This document shows, one piece after another, positions 1 through 13,510 of a DNA stretch of 64,000 nt. Source of the DNA: Gerris lacustris (Eukaryota > Arthropoda > Insecta > Hemiptera > Gerridae); NCBI GenBank assembly GCA_951217055.1, contig OX578278.1:30641105-30705104 (forward strand), written 5' to 3'. How positions within the stretch are numbered: position 1 is the stretch's first letter; each line of letters starts with the position of its first letter. The notes below the pieces were generated by a model that made no database searches, was not told where the DNA came from, and was given only the letters and a program-made list of their open reading frames with translations. The translations under genes and the position numbers were made by a program.

Positions 1-359
1 TGATACAAGCCATATAAACATAAACTTTTTAACGCCCACATTTGGCCATATTTGTTTTCAAAATGCTGGCAAAGAAACGAATATTTTATAATAATCGTTA
101 CATACTTTAACATTGTGTATTTTATACCTTTAAATTGATGTACAACATCAATGTATCAACATCATTTGTGTCATGGTTACTCAAAACCTATTATTAGGAC
201 GCCCACCATATTGGCCACCATATTGAAAATACGGCTGTCACATAGGTGCTTGTGGGCCTAATTTCGTATAAATCGGGAAATTTTTACACCAGCTATCGTT
301 AGCGTGTACATAGTGCATTTTGTGTTTGAGTTAAAATATATACATATACATATACATAT

Positions 360-395
360 GCCTTTACCCCCCCCCCCACACACACACACACACGG
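360..395. repeat. C run and (CA)n microsatellite
   Basis: Simple repeats: CATATA units, then a run of about 12 C, then about 8 CA units. Confidence 0.85.
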
Positions 396-594
396 AGCAG
401 AGGCATGCAGCGCGCACAACAAATAGTTTTATTAACTGTAAGTGGTAATTTTGGGTCGTAAATAAATTTCGTCACGCAAAAAAAATTTTATTGGTTTGAA
501 CCCAGCTTAAAATCGAACTGAAATGAAGAACTCAATATGCTACTTAAATTCTAAGTAAACAACCAAGGAGAAAAAAATGTTTTTTAAATATGAA

Positions 595-745
595 AGAACT
601 AGGAGGCTCAGCCTCTCTCGCCTAGCTTCGCTCGCCAGCCAAGCTACGGAGGCGGGCCGCGCAACTGCTCAAAGGTGCTATGCTCCATCCCTATAAGTGT
701 CGGGGACGTCCTTTGTCAAGGCGTTGGGCATTACATTAAGCTTAT
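595..745. other. GC-rich imperfect palindromic patch
   Basis: Contains GGAGGCTCAGCCTC and GCCTAGCTTCGCTCG against AT-rich flanks. Probably a transposon remnant. No ends or duplication found. Confidence 0.3.
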
Positions 746-959
746 GAATTAAAAGACAATATAAATTTATTATGGATTGAACAAATTACCGTTTTAATTT
801 AATAAATGAGAAAATTTTACACTAACACTAGAAAACAACTTTCAGTTATGTTAAACGAAATTAAAGCTACATTTGTAAGGAGTACAAAGATATTTTTGGA
901 ACCAAGTTCTCCATCGCACGTTACAGCGCCTGGAGTCCGGGAGTGAATCCGAAAAAGCC

Positions 960-1150
960 TCCGGTAAAATCGACCGTCACGAAATCAGTGTTAGAAACAA
1001 GTTGACCGATTAAGTTGAAATTTGGTAAACATGTTCATTTTACCAATGCCGAGGAGGAGTTTGTTGGACAACGTTATCTGTCCAAGCGTAATTTTAAGCT
1101 TCAAGTGTAAAATTGGAATTTCAGGACAGGAAAATCTAATTTCAGGACGG
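960..1150. repeat. fragment related to the repeat at 37.1-37.3 kb
   Basis: GTTGAAATTTGGTAAACATG and ACAACGTTATCTGTCCAAGC are inverted relatives of CAAATTTCATCATAATTGG and GGGCGGATAACGTTTCC at 37190-37270. Confidence 0.5.
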
Positions 1151-1837
1151 GATTGTATTATCACCTATTCGATTATACAAACATTTATTTTAAAATACAA
1201 TTTTTTAGCATAACCAACAGCGACACCGCTATGAAGTAATAAAGATCGTTAAAACTATATAAGAGGATCTAAACGTTTAAAATAGAGAAAAAAAACGTTT
1301 TTACTGATAATTTACGTTGTAACGTAACGATTTTATTAAAACTTCATATAAATTGTTTAATCGAAAGTACAATTAAAACAGGCATATAAAATTTGTTTGC
1401 GTAGTGAAGTGATATGTATTCTTTAGAATGATTACAAAGCTTCGATGCAAACTACCTTCCAAATATAAAAGGTAATTATCCAAATAATATCCAAAAATAC
1501 CTGTTTTCTAATGTGCCGATCAAAGTCGAAAATTAGTTCTTCACAGTTTACTTTAGGGAACCGTCGCCACTGCGCTATAAATCGATACCGAACCGTTTGA
1601 ACACATGGTCAATTTACGTAGAAAAGCGGAATATTGAGTAAACAGGGTAAAAAAAAAAGTTTGACATTTTTAGTAGCGTTTGCCGTTTCGCGGCGGCGAA
1701 TTTTTAAAATAAAATAAATTAAAAATAATAATCGAAAACAGTGGGTGTTGGAGAAACGAAATTCCTGACACATTTTTTTAGGACCACTAAGAGGAGCTAC
1801 GCCAAGTCAATTTTTTTGTCAAATAGGCAATTTTAAA

Positions 1838-2082
1838 GGCGCGTCCACACTATGCCAGTTGGCAAGGCCAAGCGGCAAAGCCGTCTGGCCGACTTACGAC
1901 TTCTTGCCATCTGGCTTTCTTTGATCCGGACCGACAATCGTCGGGTTAGGCTTGGCATGTCAAGTGGCACGTTTTGTGCCAAGCTTGGCAAATAGCAAAT
2001 GCCAAGGGAGACGTCCACATTACACTTGGCAATGCCATTTGGCCTTGCCATTCCTTGCCGCTTGGCATAGTGTGGACGCGCC
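1838..2082. mobile_element. TIR element rich in TTGGCA/TGCCAA motifs
   Basis: 245 bases with perfect 20-base ends GGCGCGTCCACACTATGCCA, extended by a weaker match (GGCAAGG). The flanks TTTTAAA and TTAAGG are compatible with a TTAA-type target. TTGGCA and TGCCAA occur many times inside, which could be protein-binding subterminal repeats. There is no coding frame. The superfamily is not assigned. Confidence 0.75.
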
Positions 2083-2559
2083 TTAAGGGTTTTTCCATTT
2101 TTATCTCACCCCAAAGAAGAGAGGGGGGGGGGAGTTTTACTGGAGATGTCTAGAAGCGTAATATTTGAAAATTTGAAGGATAAACGTCAGCAAATTATGA
2201 TTATTAATGTTTTCTGCGAATCTTCGAAAACGCAGTAGAACAGCTTTATTCGTAAGAACTTTTTTGTTAAGATCAAATTTCCTATAAGATTAGATTTCAG
2301 ATTTTTTTTAGATTTTTTGCACTTCACATAAGAGATAGGGGGGGGGGGACACGTTTCACACCCACTTCAAACTTGCCTACGCTCCCCCTATCAAAGTTAT
2401 AACCAAAGAATTATATATTTTTGTAATCAGTTCGAAGCACCCTTTCATATGATACCCCTCACGGTGTCAAAAAAAAAAAAAAAATAACCCTTAAGTTTTT
2501 TTTACCCTAATTTGTTTGAAAAATATTTTTTTTAAGTCGCTATATTTTTAACATGTGTG

Positions 2560-2700
2560 GGTAGGTACAAGACATATGCATGCCAAATTTCAAATTCATC
2601 GGACGAAAGGTGTAGCCGTGTGAGCAGGCGACGGACGGACGGACAAACAGACACATGCAGGAAAATATAAGGGTCCTTGGTATTGCCTACGGACCCTACA
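2560..2700 (+). repeat. fragment of a GACGGACGGAC-tailed repeat
   Basis: CATGCCAAATTTCAAATTCA, then GGACGGACGGACAAACAGAC, and an inverted pair AGGGTCC/GGACCCT at 2667-2696. It resembles the interior of family A but lacks its ends. Confidence 0.4.
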
Positions 2701-3026
2701 AAATTATATGTAACATAATTTGAAATATGATTAGCAGCTGCTAATATGAAAATTAATGAGTGACCCTAAAATGGTTTTCATGCTCTCTAAAATGGCTTAA
2801 TTCCTCTATCATTTAATTTTTAAGATATTACACATTTTTTTATTGTAATTTTCGTAAAAAAACTAACTAACAATTGAAAAAAATCGACATCACGAGAACT
2901 ATTGAGATTTTAACAAAAGCTTAATCGACATTTTTTGTTGCATCTAACCCATAGAATCAGAAATCTTCGATATGTCACTTTGTCGTGGGTCAACCTGTGT
3001 ACACTACAAGTATGTAAAGGACTCAC

Positions 3027-3135
3027 ATGAGTGGATACATCGGAATTCCTTCTGCTCCTGTGCTTTTTCTTTCTGCCAATCCGCACATAGTTCATCCAGA
3101 GAGACATCGCGGTAAATTATATTTTCACTTCTTTT
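3027..3135 (-). CDS. orphan candidate exon, minus strand
   Basis: Open for 36 codons up to a good donor (CAT|GTGAGT). The readable end is YRDVSLDELCADWQKEKAQE followed by QKEFRCIHS. The proposed acceptor (AAAACCAG) has almost no pyrimidine tract, so the left boundary is doubtful. It lies about 1 kb downstream, on the minus strand, of a CpG-richer patch at 4010-4340 that could hold a promoter. No similar family came to mind and it cannot be tied in phase to the PHLDB exons. Confidence 0.22.
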
Positions 3136-4009
3136 CTGGTTTTAATTATTCACAACCATGACACACTAAGCGTCCGTAGAAAATTCGTTATATGTCTCGA
3201 TAAAACTATTTTATTATTATAAATTATTAGTTACGAGAAATTAACAAAAAAAAAGAACAACAATTAAACACAAACAATAAATAGGCCTTTTTATTACTTA
3301 AAAACTAGGGGTCACCAATTGAGATATTTAACATAACATAAAATTATTATAGCCCGAACAAAATCTTTATAAAAATTAAAAAATAAATTTTCTGTCAGCA
3401 AAAAAAAAATGTCTTTATGACAAATTTCACTGTCTTCGCTTTAACTTTTAAAAAAGGTTCAATTGACATTTTCTATTAAACAAAAGAATAAAAATGTGTA
3501 ATATAAGTTTCACGCAAAATAAAATATGTTATATATTTTTTATTTTATAAATTATTGAAGAGAATATATTTTTTTGATTTAAACCACGTCATGCGGTATG
3601 TGATGTGAGGTGTTAGATTATTAATTAGATAATTTATAACACATAATATATAATTATATTAATAATAATTTATAGTTTATAGTTTAAGTAATATGGAGTT
3701 AATAAGTTTTTTTTATTAAATTTAAAAAATAAATCATTTCATCACTTTTTAAAATGCGGAATGACTTGAAAATGTGTTTTGATGTGAATATTAGGATGCA
3801 AAAGATGCAATAAGGCACCAGGGAGGAAGTTTTAATCTATGTTGTATTGAGAATTAATTCTATAACAAGGTGTAGTTGGCTTGTTTAAGTAACAGTCCAG
3901 TGTGTAATGTATAACGTCCCAAACATCGTGTTCAAATTTTAGTACCAACCAAATAAAAATCCACTTATATAAGTTTCTAATTATAAGAGACGACAAAACC
4001 GTAGGCGAT

Positions 4010-4345
4010 TTCTTAGCTCGTGGAACTAAACACAACGGGAACCGTTCCGCTACACTCGCGTACAACACCGTTTCAAATTATTTAAAAAAATCGTTTCTCG
4101 TTCGGGCCGCTCGGAGCGCTCACTGACCGACTCAGAACACAAATAAATAAACAGTTTAAAAATTAAATCGGCTTGGGACGCCCCCTCCCCCTCCCACGCG
4201 GAGATTGACTCAGGTCAAGGGAGAGGCAGCTGCTACGTTCCCGCTCACAGATCGACGGAACCCGCATTCGAAGTACCCGCGGAAACTCGGGAAGAGGGTG
4301 GGGGAATTACCCGCGGTATCGGTCCCGCTCCCGTTGCACACACCC
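4010..4345. other. CpG-richer patch, possible promoter region
   Basis: A stretch with many CpG (TCGTTCGGGCCGCTCGGAGC, GTACCCGCGG and others) in an AT-rich setting. No TATA box or initiator can be fixed. A promoter for an unseen gene is one explanation and an old GC-rich transposon another. Confidence 0.25.
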
Positions 4346-4425
4346 ACACAACTACAAAACTGTTACACACTCACTCTGTCTTGTGTTCGAGTGCATTTAA
4401 AAAAAATGTATTGAACTCGTACTAA

Positions 4426-4984
4426 ACTTTCTCATACACGAGTACATAATTACTTAGTCTATTGTTTTCCATTAATTAGTTCTTTCGAAGTTATATTTAT
4501 TGAACATTTCATCAAAATGTATCATAAAAATTACTTCTCCCCGACGAGGAATCGAACCCAGCCTCTCACCGTCCACGATTTGAGGTATTTTCTCAGGGTC
4601 TAGATTTTCGTATTTAAATGAATTACATATTAGAATTTTTTTAATCGGAACCATTTTCTTGATATAAAGTTTATATTTTACGTTTTTACTTTTCCCTACC
4701 TCTAAAGAAAAAGTATTGTTTCCGCCCAAAAACCGATATTTCACACCGATCATCCGTTAAGGGTTGTTTTTAAGATCATTTGAGTGGGTTTTTTTGTGTG
4801 TTTATTAAGTTTTTAAGCTAGAATTGAAACTTGGTACATATATCCTATTATGTCCTCCGGAAAATTTGTGTCGTCATTAACCCATTTTGCTAAGTCAGCA
4901 AAATTTAAAATAATTTAAAATTAAAATTAAATTTTCGCACCATCAAAATACTTTTTTTTATATATGCTACGAATATGAGAGAGT
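4426..4984 (+). mobile_element. family A dispersed element, near full length
   Basis: 559 bases with ends ACTTTCTCATACACG and, inverted, ACTCTCTCATATTCG. The body has the family's ATTTCATCAAAATGTATCA, ACTTCTCC...GAGGAATCGAACCC and ATTTAAATG blocks. The GAATCGAACCC stretch is B-box-like when inverted. It matches the copy at 25278-25927. Confidence 0.62.
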
Positions 4985-5523
4985 AAAACATTATAAATAA
5001 GGGAAGAAGGCGGTGCGTAATAAAAAAAAAAAATAAATAGTGGGAAGAAGTTATTAACTAGAAGAAACATATTCATTTCATTTAATAGTGAAGAAGGCAT
5101 TAGATCCAACAGACGTCCTTCTTTTAATCATCTTCGGGCGGAATCTTATAAAAAATATCTGCTTCTTAAAAAAATTATGAATAATCGCATTGGAGAACCA
5201 GAAAATACGGCCATTATTTTTGAACAGAGCTATAAATAATAATATTATAATTATACATATAAAACCGGGTATTTTAAGAATTTAAAAATAATTGAAATCT
5301 GGAGACTCATTCTGTGACTTAGAATCCTCCCATATTGAGTATTTATAAATCAACAATTTGTTTTTTGTTATTAATAAATCAACCATTTGTTCAAGATGCA
5401 GTTTGCAGCCTGTCAGAGTGAATCTGTAACTTTATAGTTGTTAAACAATAAAAAATTGATGATGATGATATAACTATAAAACTCAAAATTGTATAATTGT
5501 TGGTCAGGTTATGTTGTTACATC

Positions 5524-5566
5524 GAAAATGTAAACAGAGTGACACCATTACTGTTTACATTTTCGT
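5524..5566. repeat. 15-base inverted repeat
   Basis: CGAAAATGTAAACAG and CTGTTTACATTTTCG around an AGTGACACCATTA loop. Confidence 0.7.
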
Positions 5567-5642
5567 TTACGGACTACAATAACTTTTATTGGTCATTTGT
5601 AAAGCGTGTTTTATCGCTTAATATCTTATATTTCAATTTTGT

Positions 5643-5995
5643 TCTTGTTCCGAGCTTATCGAAGGTTGTTGTCGTTAAGAAGCATTGTTGTCGTTAAGAA
5701 CGACATTTTATTATACCTACGATTTTAAAAATTTCAGGACAAAATCCGTTTCATCACGGAACATTTTGGTCTTTTCGACGATCTGCCAGTTGTTATCCAA
5801 CATTTTTGTTGAAAGTACCCCACAGATGGTCCCATGTTAATTTCAACTGTCTCTGCATATTAAATATTGCAAAATTTATTCTATTATTCTTGGAAAAAAA
5901 TAAAAACAATTTTGACAGCTATAAATAGGCGAAAATAAATAAGACAATAATGGGTATTAAATGCAAAACACCATTAAAGTACGCGAGGAAACTAT
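5643..5995 (+). repeat. family B dispersed element
   Basis: Begins GTTCCGAGCTTATCGAAGG and ends GCGAGGAAACTATGTGCCAC. Inside are CCGTTTCATCACGGAACATT and CCCACAGATGGTCCCATG. The same ends and order recur at 15.8, 37.1, 40.6 and 52.8 kb. Confidence 0.58.
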
Positions 5996-5999
5996 GTGC

Positions 6000-8790
6000 C
6001 ACACTATTTTAAAATAAAATATACATATTAAAAACTTATTTTTCAATTGTTTAAAACAAAATACGTTACTCTATTAGTCACGTTATATAATATACATATT
6101 ACAAATACTATTAAGACACTTAACTTGTTATATTAACGAAAGTTGGAGAAAAACTAAAAAAAGAAGTTGAAAGAAGTTTACCTCTGTTATACCAAAATAC
6201 AAAAACCGGGTGATGTAGTTGGCTGATTCAGGTTAGCTTCTAAGGTCATCAACAAATTTCCCAGTTGATATTCAATTACAAGAAAATCTTTTACAGCGGC
6301 ATCCTAAGCTAGCACAAACATTTCCAACTCGGCTTACTTCATTTGTTACCTGAATTTATAATTTAATAATTTCAAATAGCTGGATTCTTGAGCTTTGCTA
6401 TTCTTGATTCTTGAGTATGTTATATTTCATGTATTTATTTATTTTTTTTTTTTATTTAATACATTATTTATAAACCCCTGTTAAGAAATATTAATATTCT
6501 TAAGAATATATCTTCCCAGCTTCATAAGTTTGGTCCGGTCAACTGCTGAGATCGAAGAGTAGTGTTAGCCTATCAGCTCAGTTACTGATAGTTTAGACCG
6601 TCAATGGCTGTCTCTAGCCTGAACTGTACAACTGACGAAAGCTGTTCCAGGTTTTCCTTATATGGTCGCGTTATTATCTCTGATCGTTGTTTCTATGAGA
6701 CCTAGTTGTTCAAACAGCGGTGTTTGGATGATACTTCCAAGCAGTTATTATTCTATCTTTTCTTCCAACCTTCAAATAGACAAGTCATTTAAGTAGCGGA
6801 AACATCGGATTGCAGCTCAAGACAAATAGCTCTTCCTCTACCCTCTACACAATGGATTCGACGAGGAAAACTAGATGTGCAAACCCATTGTTCTCATACC
6901 GCAAACAATCATTCCGTTAAAATTTATAGAACCGATTAGCTAGAACTCAGAAATAAATATAAGGTTATAAGGCATTCATTTTAACATAGGTAATTTTGTG
7001 TCGGGCTGAACGAGCGTCGTAGGAAGTCTTAAGCAGGTTATTATCATTTTAAAATTCAAGTTATGAGACAAACATAACCAATTAAGTTATGATTTTTAAA
7101 TGATAACCCTAATCAACTTTATATTTTTCCCCCAATTTATGTTTTTTGATTAACAAAAACGTAAGAAGAAAACAATAAATTTAAGTTGCCAAGTATGCAT
7201 GTGCTTTCAGTACAAACAAAGTAGGCAATTAAAAATTCGTTAACCAGTAAAATCAGCTCTGAAATTTAAGAAGCCGCCTTTTAAAAAGTTTGTATTAGCT
7301 ATAAATTTTAAATCTTTAATATATTGACGTGAAACAAACACCTTTAAATGCCATTTGTGACGTCTAAGCGGAATGAAACTACTTCGAAGTCTCTAGCTCA
7401 AACTATTCTCAAGATTATAATTTTAAAGTTTTTTTGGGAGGGAGGGGGGGGGGACTTTAATCTCACCAAATATGCGGAAAATTAATTAATAACCTTCTTT
7501 TTTTGTTTTTTACAAAGAATATTTGATTTATTGTTGCTGAACAAAAGCGAAACCAAATATAAATTTAAATTTGTGCTCAGGGCATCCTCCTTCATTTAAC
7601 ACCTTATATTATGACTAACGCATTATTTACATTAAAAAATTTAATTTTAACCACTTGTTTTTGAGGGATGGTTTTTTGGGGCTTCCCCATAATTTTCCAG
7701 AGTTTGACAAGAAGTTTCAAAATTTTGTGTTAGTTAATTCCAGAGATGAGGAGCGCTTAAGGACATAAGGACTGATATAGTCAAACACAAGAAATTCCTA
7801 GATTTTATCTACGCGGGCCCTAAAAAGACCTCTTGGAGAAGAAGGACCGCACAAACGTTATTCAAATGATTTTCGGTGAACAGCAGAACACAGAGTCACA
7901 GGTTGGCTAAAGTAAGGGAAAAATACTCGAAGAGAAAAAACAAGGGTCAGAGTTGTAACAGAAGTATAATAAAGTAGGAACACAGAGCGTGGCAATTATA
8001 AGGTTTATACGGCTAATGAAGCGACATACTAACCCTGTGTCATCCATTACTTATATAGTTGTATAATCCCTTTGGCAGGCCTAGGCCCTCAATGGACTGT
8101 TGTACCACTGTGTTAGTAAGGAACAGAGAAAGCAGATTAATTAACCAAATTGAATGGAAGAGAACGTGATTCTTGGGATAGTTGAACAAGTTATTGGCGG
8201 GTCGAGATTCAAAGAAAGGCCACAGAGCTGCAACTTCTCACATCATTTGATATGACGACAGATCACTTAAAGGTCAGAATCTTCTACCAAGCTAAACCCT
8301 TCCTCTAACCAGTTAGCCAGGCTCGATGTACATCCAAGCACGATGTACATAACACACATCGTGCCTGGATTTCTTTTTAACGCTCATGTCTAACGTCTAA
8401 CTCCAGTCAAATTTGGCCGTTTTCGTTCGCATTTTATACACCGCTATTCAGGGCGATACTTAAATGACATGCCAGTTCTACCATAAAAATTTCGTACTAT
8501 GATAATAGCCTATTAACGTATTATTAAAAGGTAATCTCTTCGGTAATACATCCATACATTTGATTCTTCCAGTTTTCCACACTGCTCAGTGGTGTAGGAA
8601 TTTATTTTTAACAGGGTAACGGCTCATCACCTTCGCAAAATGTCACGACCAGTGAGGGTGAGAGGTACTAATTATTATGAGCATAACTATTCTTCGATAT
8701 GCTTAGACCTTTTGAAGGATAAACTAATAAGAATTTAAATATAAATATAGTTGATGGATCTTTAGGTGTGAAAATTAAAACATTACTCCA
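6000..8790. other. no recognisable gene or element
   Basis: AT-rich DNA with scattered stops in all frames. A G run lies at about 7444 and an imperfect 13-base inverted repeat (CCAGGCTCGATGT) at 8318-8375. No exon or transposon ends were recognised. Confidence 0.5.
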
Positions 8791-8794
8791 TTAT

Positions 8795-8845
8795 TGTTTT
8801 AAGAGACGTTTCGACCCGTAACCCTAAGGTCATCATCAGACTTTA
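8795..8845 (-). repeat. CTGATGATGACC...GGGTCGAAACGTC hairpin motif
   Basis: On the minus strand CTGATGATGACC, loop, GGGTCGAAACGTC. The same layout is at 36549, 39002 and 61151. Such GATGA-stem-GAAAC boxes occur near the ends of Penelope-like and other retroelements. Confidence 0.5.
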
Positions 8846-9154
8846 TTTAATTTAGCTGTTCAATGGAAATTAATATCTATCTCTATAAGAGAGCGTCAAT
8901 AATTATAAAATTTACTTTAATTTTGTTTTAATTATAAAAATTTAAAAATTAAGTTTACAAACTTTACCATCATTATCAACAATCCATAACTTAAAACCAA
9001 AAACATAACAAATTTAACGTGAAAACGTTAAATTTGTTTTTTAAAAATGTCTGTCTACCGTTCGTAGTCTGTCGTGTGAGCAGACACGAGAAGTTTAAGT
9101 CTAAACTACTGGGTCATATATGGCCATATATATATACCATATATATATATATAC

Positions 9155-9400
9155 TGGCCAACGAGGCGAAATCGGGAAATGAATTTTAGCTCCAAATTTA
9201 GGGAAACTACCCCCCAAAAAATTCTAAAAAAATCGTGAAAAAAAATATTTCTCGAAAACGGTTCTGAAGATTTTGATTAAAAAATTTAGTCCATTTATAC
9301 GTACAATATGAATTCCCGATCGTTTTTTTTCCAGGAAAAATCTAGTTTCCGAGATATTGATGAAAATAAATATCTTATAAATTATATATAAATGGACCAA
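9155..9400 (-). repeat. family A partial copy
   Basis: Reverse-oriented piece: GAGGCGAAATCGGGAAATG, then AAATTTAGGGAAACTACCCC and CTCGAAAACGGTTCTGAAG. An (AT)n tract at 9115-9152 adjoins it. Confidence 0.55.
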
Positions 9401-11970
9401 GGCTATTTAGAATCTGTTTACGCTTCTTTTACTTGGTCGACGGTTGTTTTCGACGTAAAATATTACTGTTACTGAGTATCCTGAAGTTCTTCGGGACGCC
9501 TTGAAAGTAGTGAGGATATTCGGTGCCCGAGAAGTTAATAATCTTAAAAGACCGTAGAGATCAGATAATGACCGACGGGTCGTGAAGAAAATTAAATAGA
9601 CCGTATTTTATTCAATAAACTAAAACTTAGAAAAACATCCGTACGTCTAAATCGACCAACCGAGAAACTACCATTATTAACAAACAAACAAGATAAATTG
9701 CCCAACCTCACCACACATTTATTAAACCAAATAAATAAACTTAAGACGATTAAGAGAATTGCTTGACGGCGCTCGGGCACCAGGCCGCGGCGACAGCCTG
9801 ACTAAACCATCTCGCGCGACCCAAATAAATTAAACGTTAAAACAAACAGACGTAGAGAAATCTAACACATAAATATTGTCAAGTTGACGTTGAATTGGGT
9901 GATATTGGTGGGGCCGTTATTTCACCTTTAAACAGACCTGAGTTGGTCATACTTGGGATAACAACACAATTAAATAATTTATTCTAGTCGGACAATAAAT
10001 CGATCTCGTTTCCTCTTTAAGTTATATTCGTTATCAGTGATTTAAGATAATGTGTAAAAACCCTTCATAGTTTTGAAACCAGCAAAATTTATTAGTTAAG
10101 ATTTTAGGCCGTCGGCCCTTTGGATTTACTCCGGGTATTTTGCGTGGTAAAGGCAATAGGTGTAGATCCCAGAGTGTTAATCATTATTGTAAAATGTAAT
10201 TTTGTTTATATGAAATTTACTGACGGGGGTAGTTGTTCTGGTTTAAAGTTTAGAAGTGAACGTATCATCTTTGTGCCTAGGCTCACTGAACGTTCAGCTC
10301 GACTCGGTCGGCCGGCCGCAGGAACATTCGAAACCAAGTACACGGTTCTTCTGTCGAAGGTTGTGGACGGATCGGCCGCTACAGATTGCGAGATCAAGAC
10401 AGAAATAACTTTGCTGTTCCATCTGAACTTCTCCGAAATCCAGGAATAATAATATCGTTGGAAGTGAACCTCATTTGGGTCATAGGGATCACCGCACCGC
10501 AGCGTTCAAGCAGCCAGCTGAAGCCGCGGTCATAAAAATGTTATCACCGTTGTCATTACGAAGGGACGTGTAACAACCATTGGACAAATCCAGGTTGTAT
10601 AATATTAAGATAATCCTAATACTACCCTCCATCTAAGGAAGTGGAGTTCATCGTAGGAATTCGGGGGCTGATCTATACAAGGACTATAATGTAAAGCTCT
10701 TTAGATTTTCATTGTTCGAGTATGTTATTTCTATGAACCTTTTATTAGAGTAGCATACTAGTATTACTAATTTTTTTTCCTGAAAGAGCTTCAATGGGGG
10801 GGGGGGGGGGGGGGTGACAAACAACATTTCGGGTGCCCCATACTCTTTCATTTTACGACGTAAGGAAATTCTTAACATATTTCCGCAGTATCCTTAAATT
10901 TAGTTTGAACTTGAAAGAATCCTATAACTATCTTATATTATTTTAAGAATAATATAAGGCCCCCCCCCCCCCTTATCTGGACATAATATAATTATTTTAG
11001 AAAGACATTTCAAGTTCAACATTTTCATTGATAATTTCATTATTCCCTCTATGTACCCCCCCCCCCCTCCTTACCTCTATCCTTCCTGGGATCCCACGTC
11101 GTCCCACAACATCTCCTCCACCTAAATTTTCCCCTGCGAGGGGGCACTTAATTAACTCTACAGGCCCCAAATTCTTACTCGCGAAAATCCACCCCATCAT
11201 CAATTTCAGCAGCACACACAACACCCGAAAGGTAAACCGTTACAGTTTATCGGGTAATATTATGTACTAGACACTGAGTCGGTCCGGCGCAACGTCTGCT
11301 TACCGTAGCAAAGGCTTCACCTGTACCAGTTCGTAAAATATCATTCAATGTTGACGGCTAGTTATAATGAGCAGACTTGCGACCACGGTTGTCTTCTCTG
11401 ACAGTCTAAGAGAAACTGACCGGGTAAAACGTAATCGAGTCCTATAACTGACAGTCGGAACGACTTAAAATCGGATAATCCCACAATAGGTTTCGACCTA
11501 AAACTGTGAAATATAGTGCAACAGGTGAGAACTTTATATTACAACACGGGTATGTTACACAGAATAAAACTAAAAACCTGGCTGACTCGATTAGCTAAAG
11601 CGGAGTTGGAACTGATCCAAGTTGGCAGGCTACATACGAACTTGATACAACTCTAGCTCCGGATTGAACCCGACAAGCCTCCTTAATCAATCTCAAGCAA
11701 ACAAACTACGCTCTCTGTACAAACTTGCTTTGTCTCCCCACCAACTTTAATTGATCCAACTGAGGGAAATAATCACATCAACAAACCCTTATAATAACTC
11801 GCCCATTAGAAACAGACTTGTCAAACATCAACAAACTAATAAATATCAAACAATAACACAAGTCACACCTTCAATTACTTGCTCCATTCTTTCCCTCTCT
11901 TATTTTAAATTGGTACCTACAGCATTACAACGAAATTCAAATTCAAATTCTCATATAAAGAGATAGTACT
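9400..11970. other. no recognisable gene; GC-mixed stretch
   Basis: 9430-10660 is less AT-rich and has frames open on both strands at 10120-10449 without a known motif. The rest has only homopolymer runs. It may be an old element. Nothing can be assigned. Confidence 0.4.
10796..10972. repeat. G19 run, palindrome and C12 run
   Basis: A run of 19 G at 10796-10814, a CTTATATTATT hairpin at about 10930-10957, and a run of 12 C at 10961-10972. No gene. Confidence 0.8.
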
Positions 11971-12299
11971 GTGATGGCAAAAAAATTCGATTTTGATTTT
12001 TTGATGGATTTACACGTTTTGAGGTCCCCTGAGTCCAAAAAAAGTTGTCACAAAAAACTGTCTGTCGACTGTGTAGATGCGTGGAGTCCGATTTATATTA
12101 AATTTGGCATACATGTTCATACCATACCCCGAAGCGAATGTGCGGAAAGCTTTTCCGATTATTGGAATCTATTTTATTTTGTAGTTCATGCAAATAAAAA
12201 TATAAGTCGTATTCCATGTAAGTCGTATTCTCAGGAAACAATTAGTTTCTTAGGTATTGCTAAAAACGATTCCGTCGATGTTGATTAAATAATTTGTAA

Positions 12300-12480
12300 A
12301 ATGTTAAATGTTCATTTAAATACGAATTTAACCATATAAATAGTTTTCCAGAAAAAATCTAGTACTAGAGAAAATAGCAGTAATTGCTGACAGTGAGAAG
12401 CCTAATTCAATTCTTCACCGAGGAGAAGTTATTTTTCTGGTAAATTTTGATATAATATTCAATAAAATTCAATTTAACCA
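12300..12480 (-). repeat. family A partial copy
   Basis: Reverse-oriented piece with AAATACGAATTTAACCATAT, CAGAAAAAATCTAGTAC and CACCGAGGAGAAGTTATTTT. A further family-type phrase (AAATTTGGCATACATGTTCA) lies at about 12098. Confidence 0.5.
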
Positions 12481-13510
12481 GGAAAACTCGAAACAACTAA
12501 CAATTGGAAAACACTGGACCAAATAATTATGGACTCGTAACTCGTAATATAAAAAAGTTAAGTACGAGTCGTATCGGACAGATTTTTTTGTCACTTTATT
12601 GTGACTATATTCTTTTATATTCAGAAAGTTAAATTAAATGACAATTCATGCGGAGGGATACGATGAGGAGGAAATAATAGTGGACCGTGAGGATCGCTCT
12701 AACTCTGGGAATACATCGGAGCCCATGTGTCGGGGGTGCATTGCTCTAACCCCCGGAGGTGATTAGAGTTGTCAGCATCGATCTAATACAACGGAGCTAT
12801 CATGTTTACCAGGGGGCCAGGGGGTGCGAAATAAAAGGAATTGTAAAGTGAAATAGTCCTGAAAGAGTAAAGTAAAATAGTCCGGTAAGAATAGGAATAG
12901 AAAAGGGAAATAGTCCGGTCGTGAGTCAGAAACAGAATTACTGGACTCGATTTCCGGCCCAATATTATTTTTCCACTTAAAAACAAGTGACACCGACCCT
13001 TAGATACAATGGAATACGACGAAACCCACTGACAAACAACTATTCTTAGCCTCAACATTTTTGAAATGGACTGTAATTCATTACTGTTGACTGGATTTTA
13101 TTTTACGATGGCAATAAGTTATTATGAGTAGGTCGGAAATAGGCGACGAGTTAGCGACACCCAGTCCCAGACCTTCGCCTAGTTCTCTTCATCTTGACTT
13201 GAAGATTCTTTTTTCAAGAAAGATCCAGTCAAAGAGAAGTAAAGCAAACACCGAAATCACCATTTGTTTTCTTAAACCACATTTAAAAAAAAAAAAAAAA
13301 AAATCTTTTAAAGCAACACAAATATATTACGATGTGCGCTTGCAATTCAAACTATGTAACACAATAAATAACTCCTAAATTCTTATACACATAAAGAAAA
13401 ATCCACCCAACAAAAATTTGTGACATAACTTTCTCATACACATACTTACATATTTATGTAGCAATACTGAATTTTATCACAAACTATCGCACATAAAAAT
13501 GTATTTTTAA

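Noticed and set aside
10120..10449. 109-codon plus-strand frame (also partly open on the minus strand)
   Set aside because: No motif, no splice or promoter context, and open on both strands because the patch is less AT-rich. Not supported as a gene.
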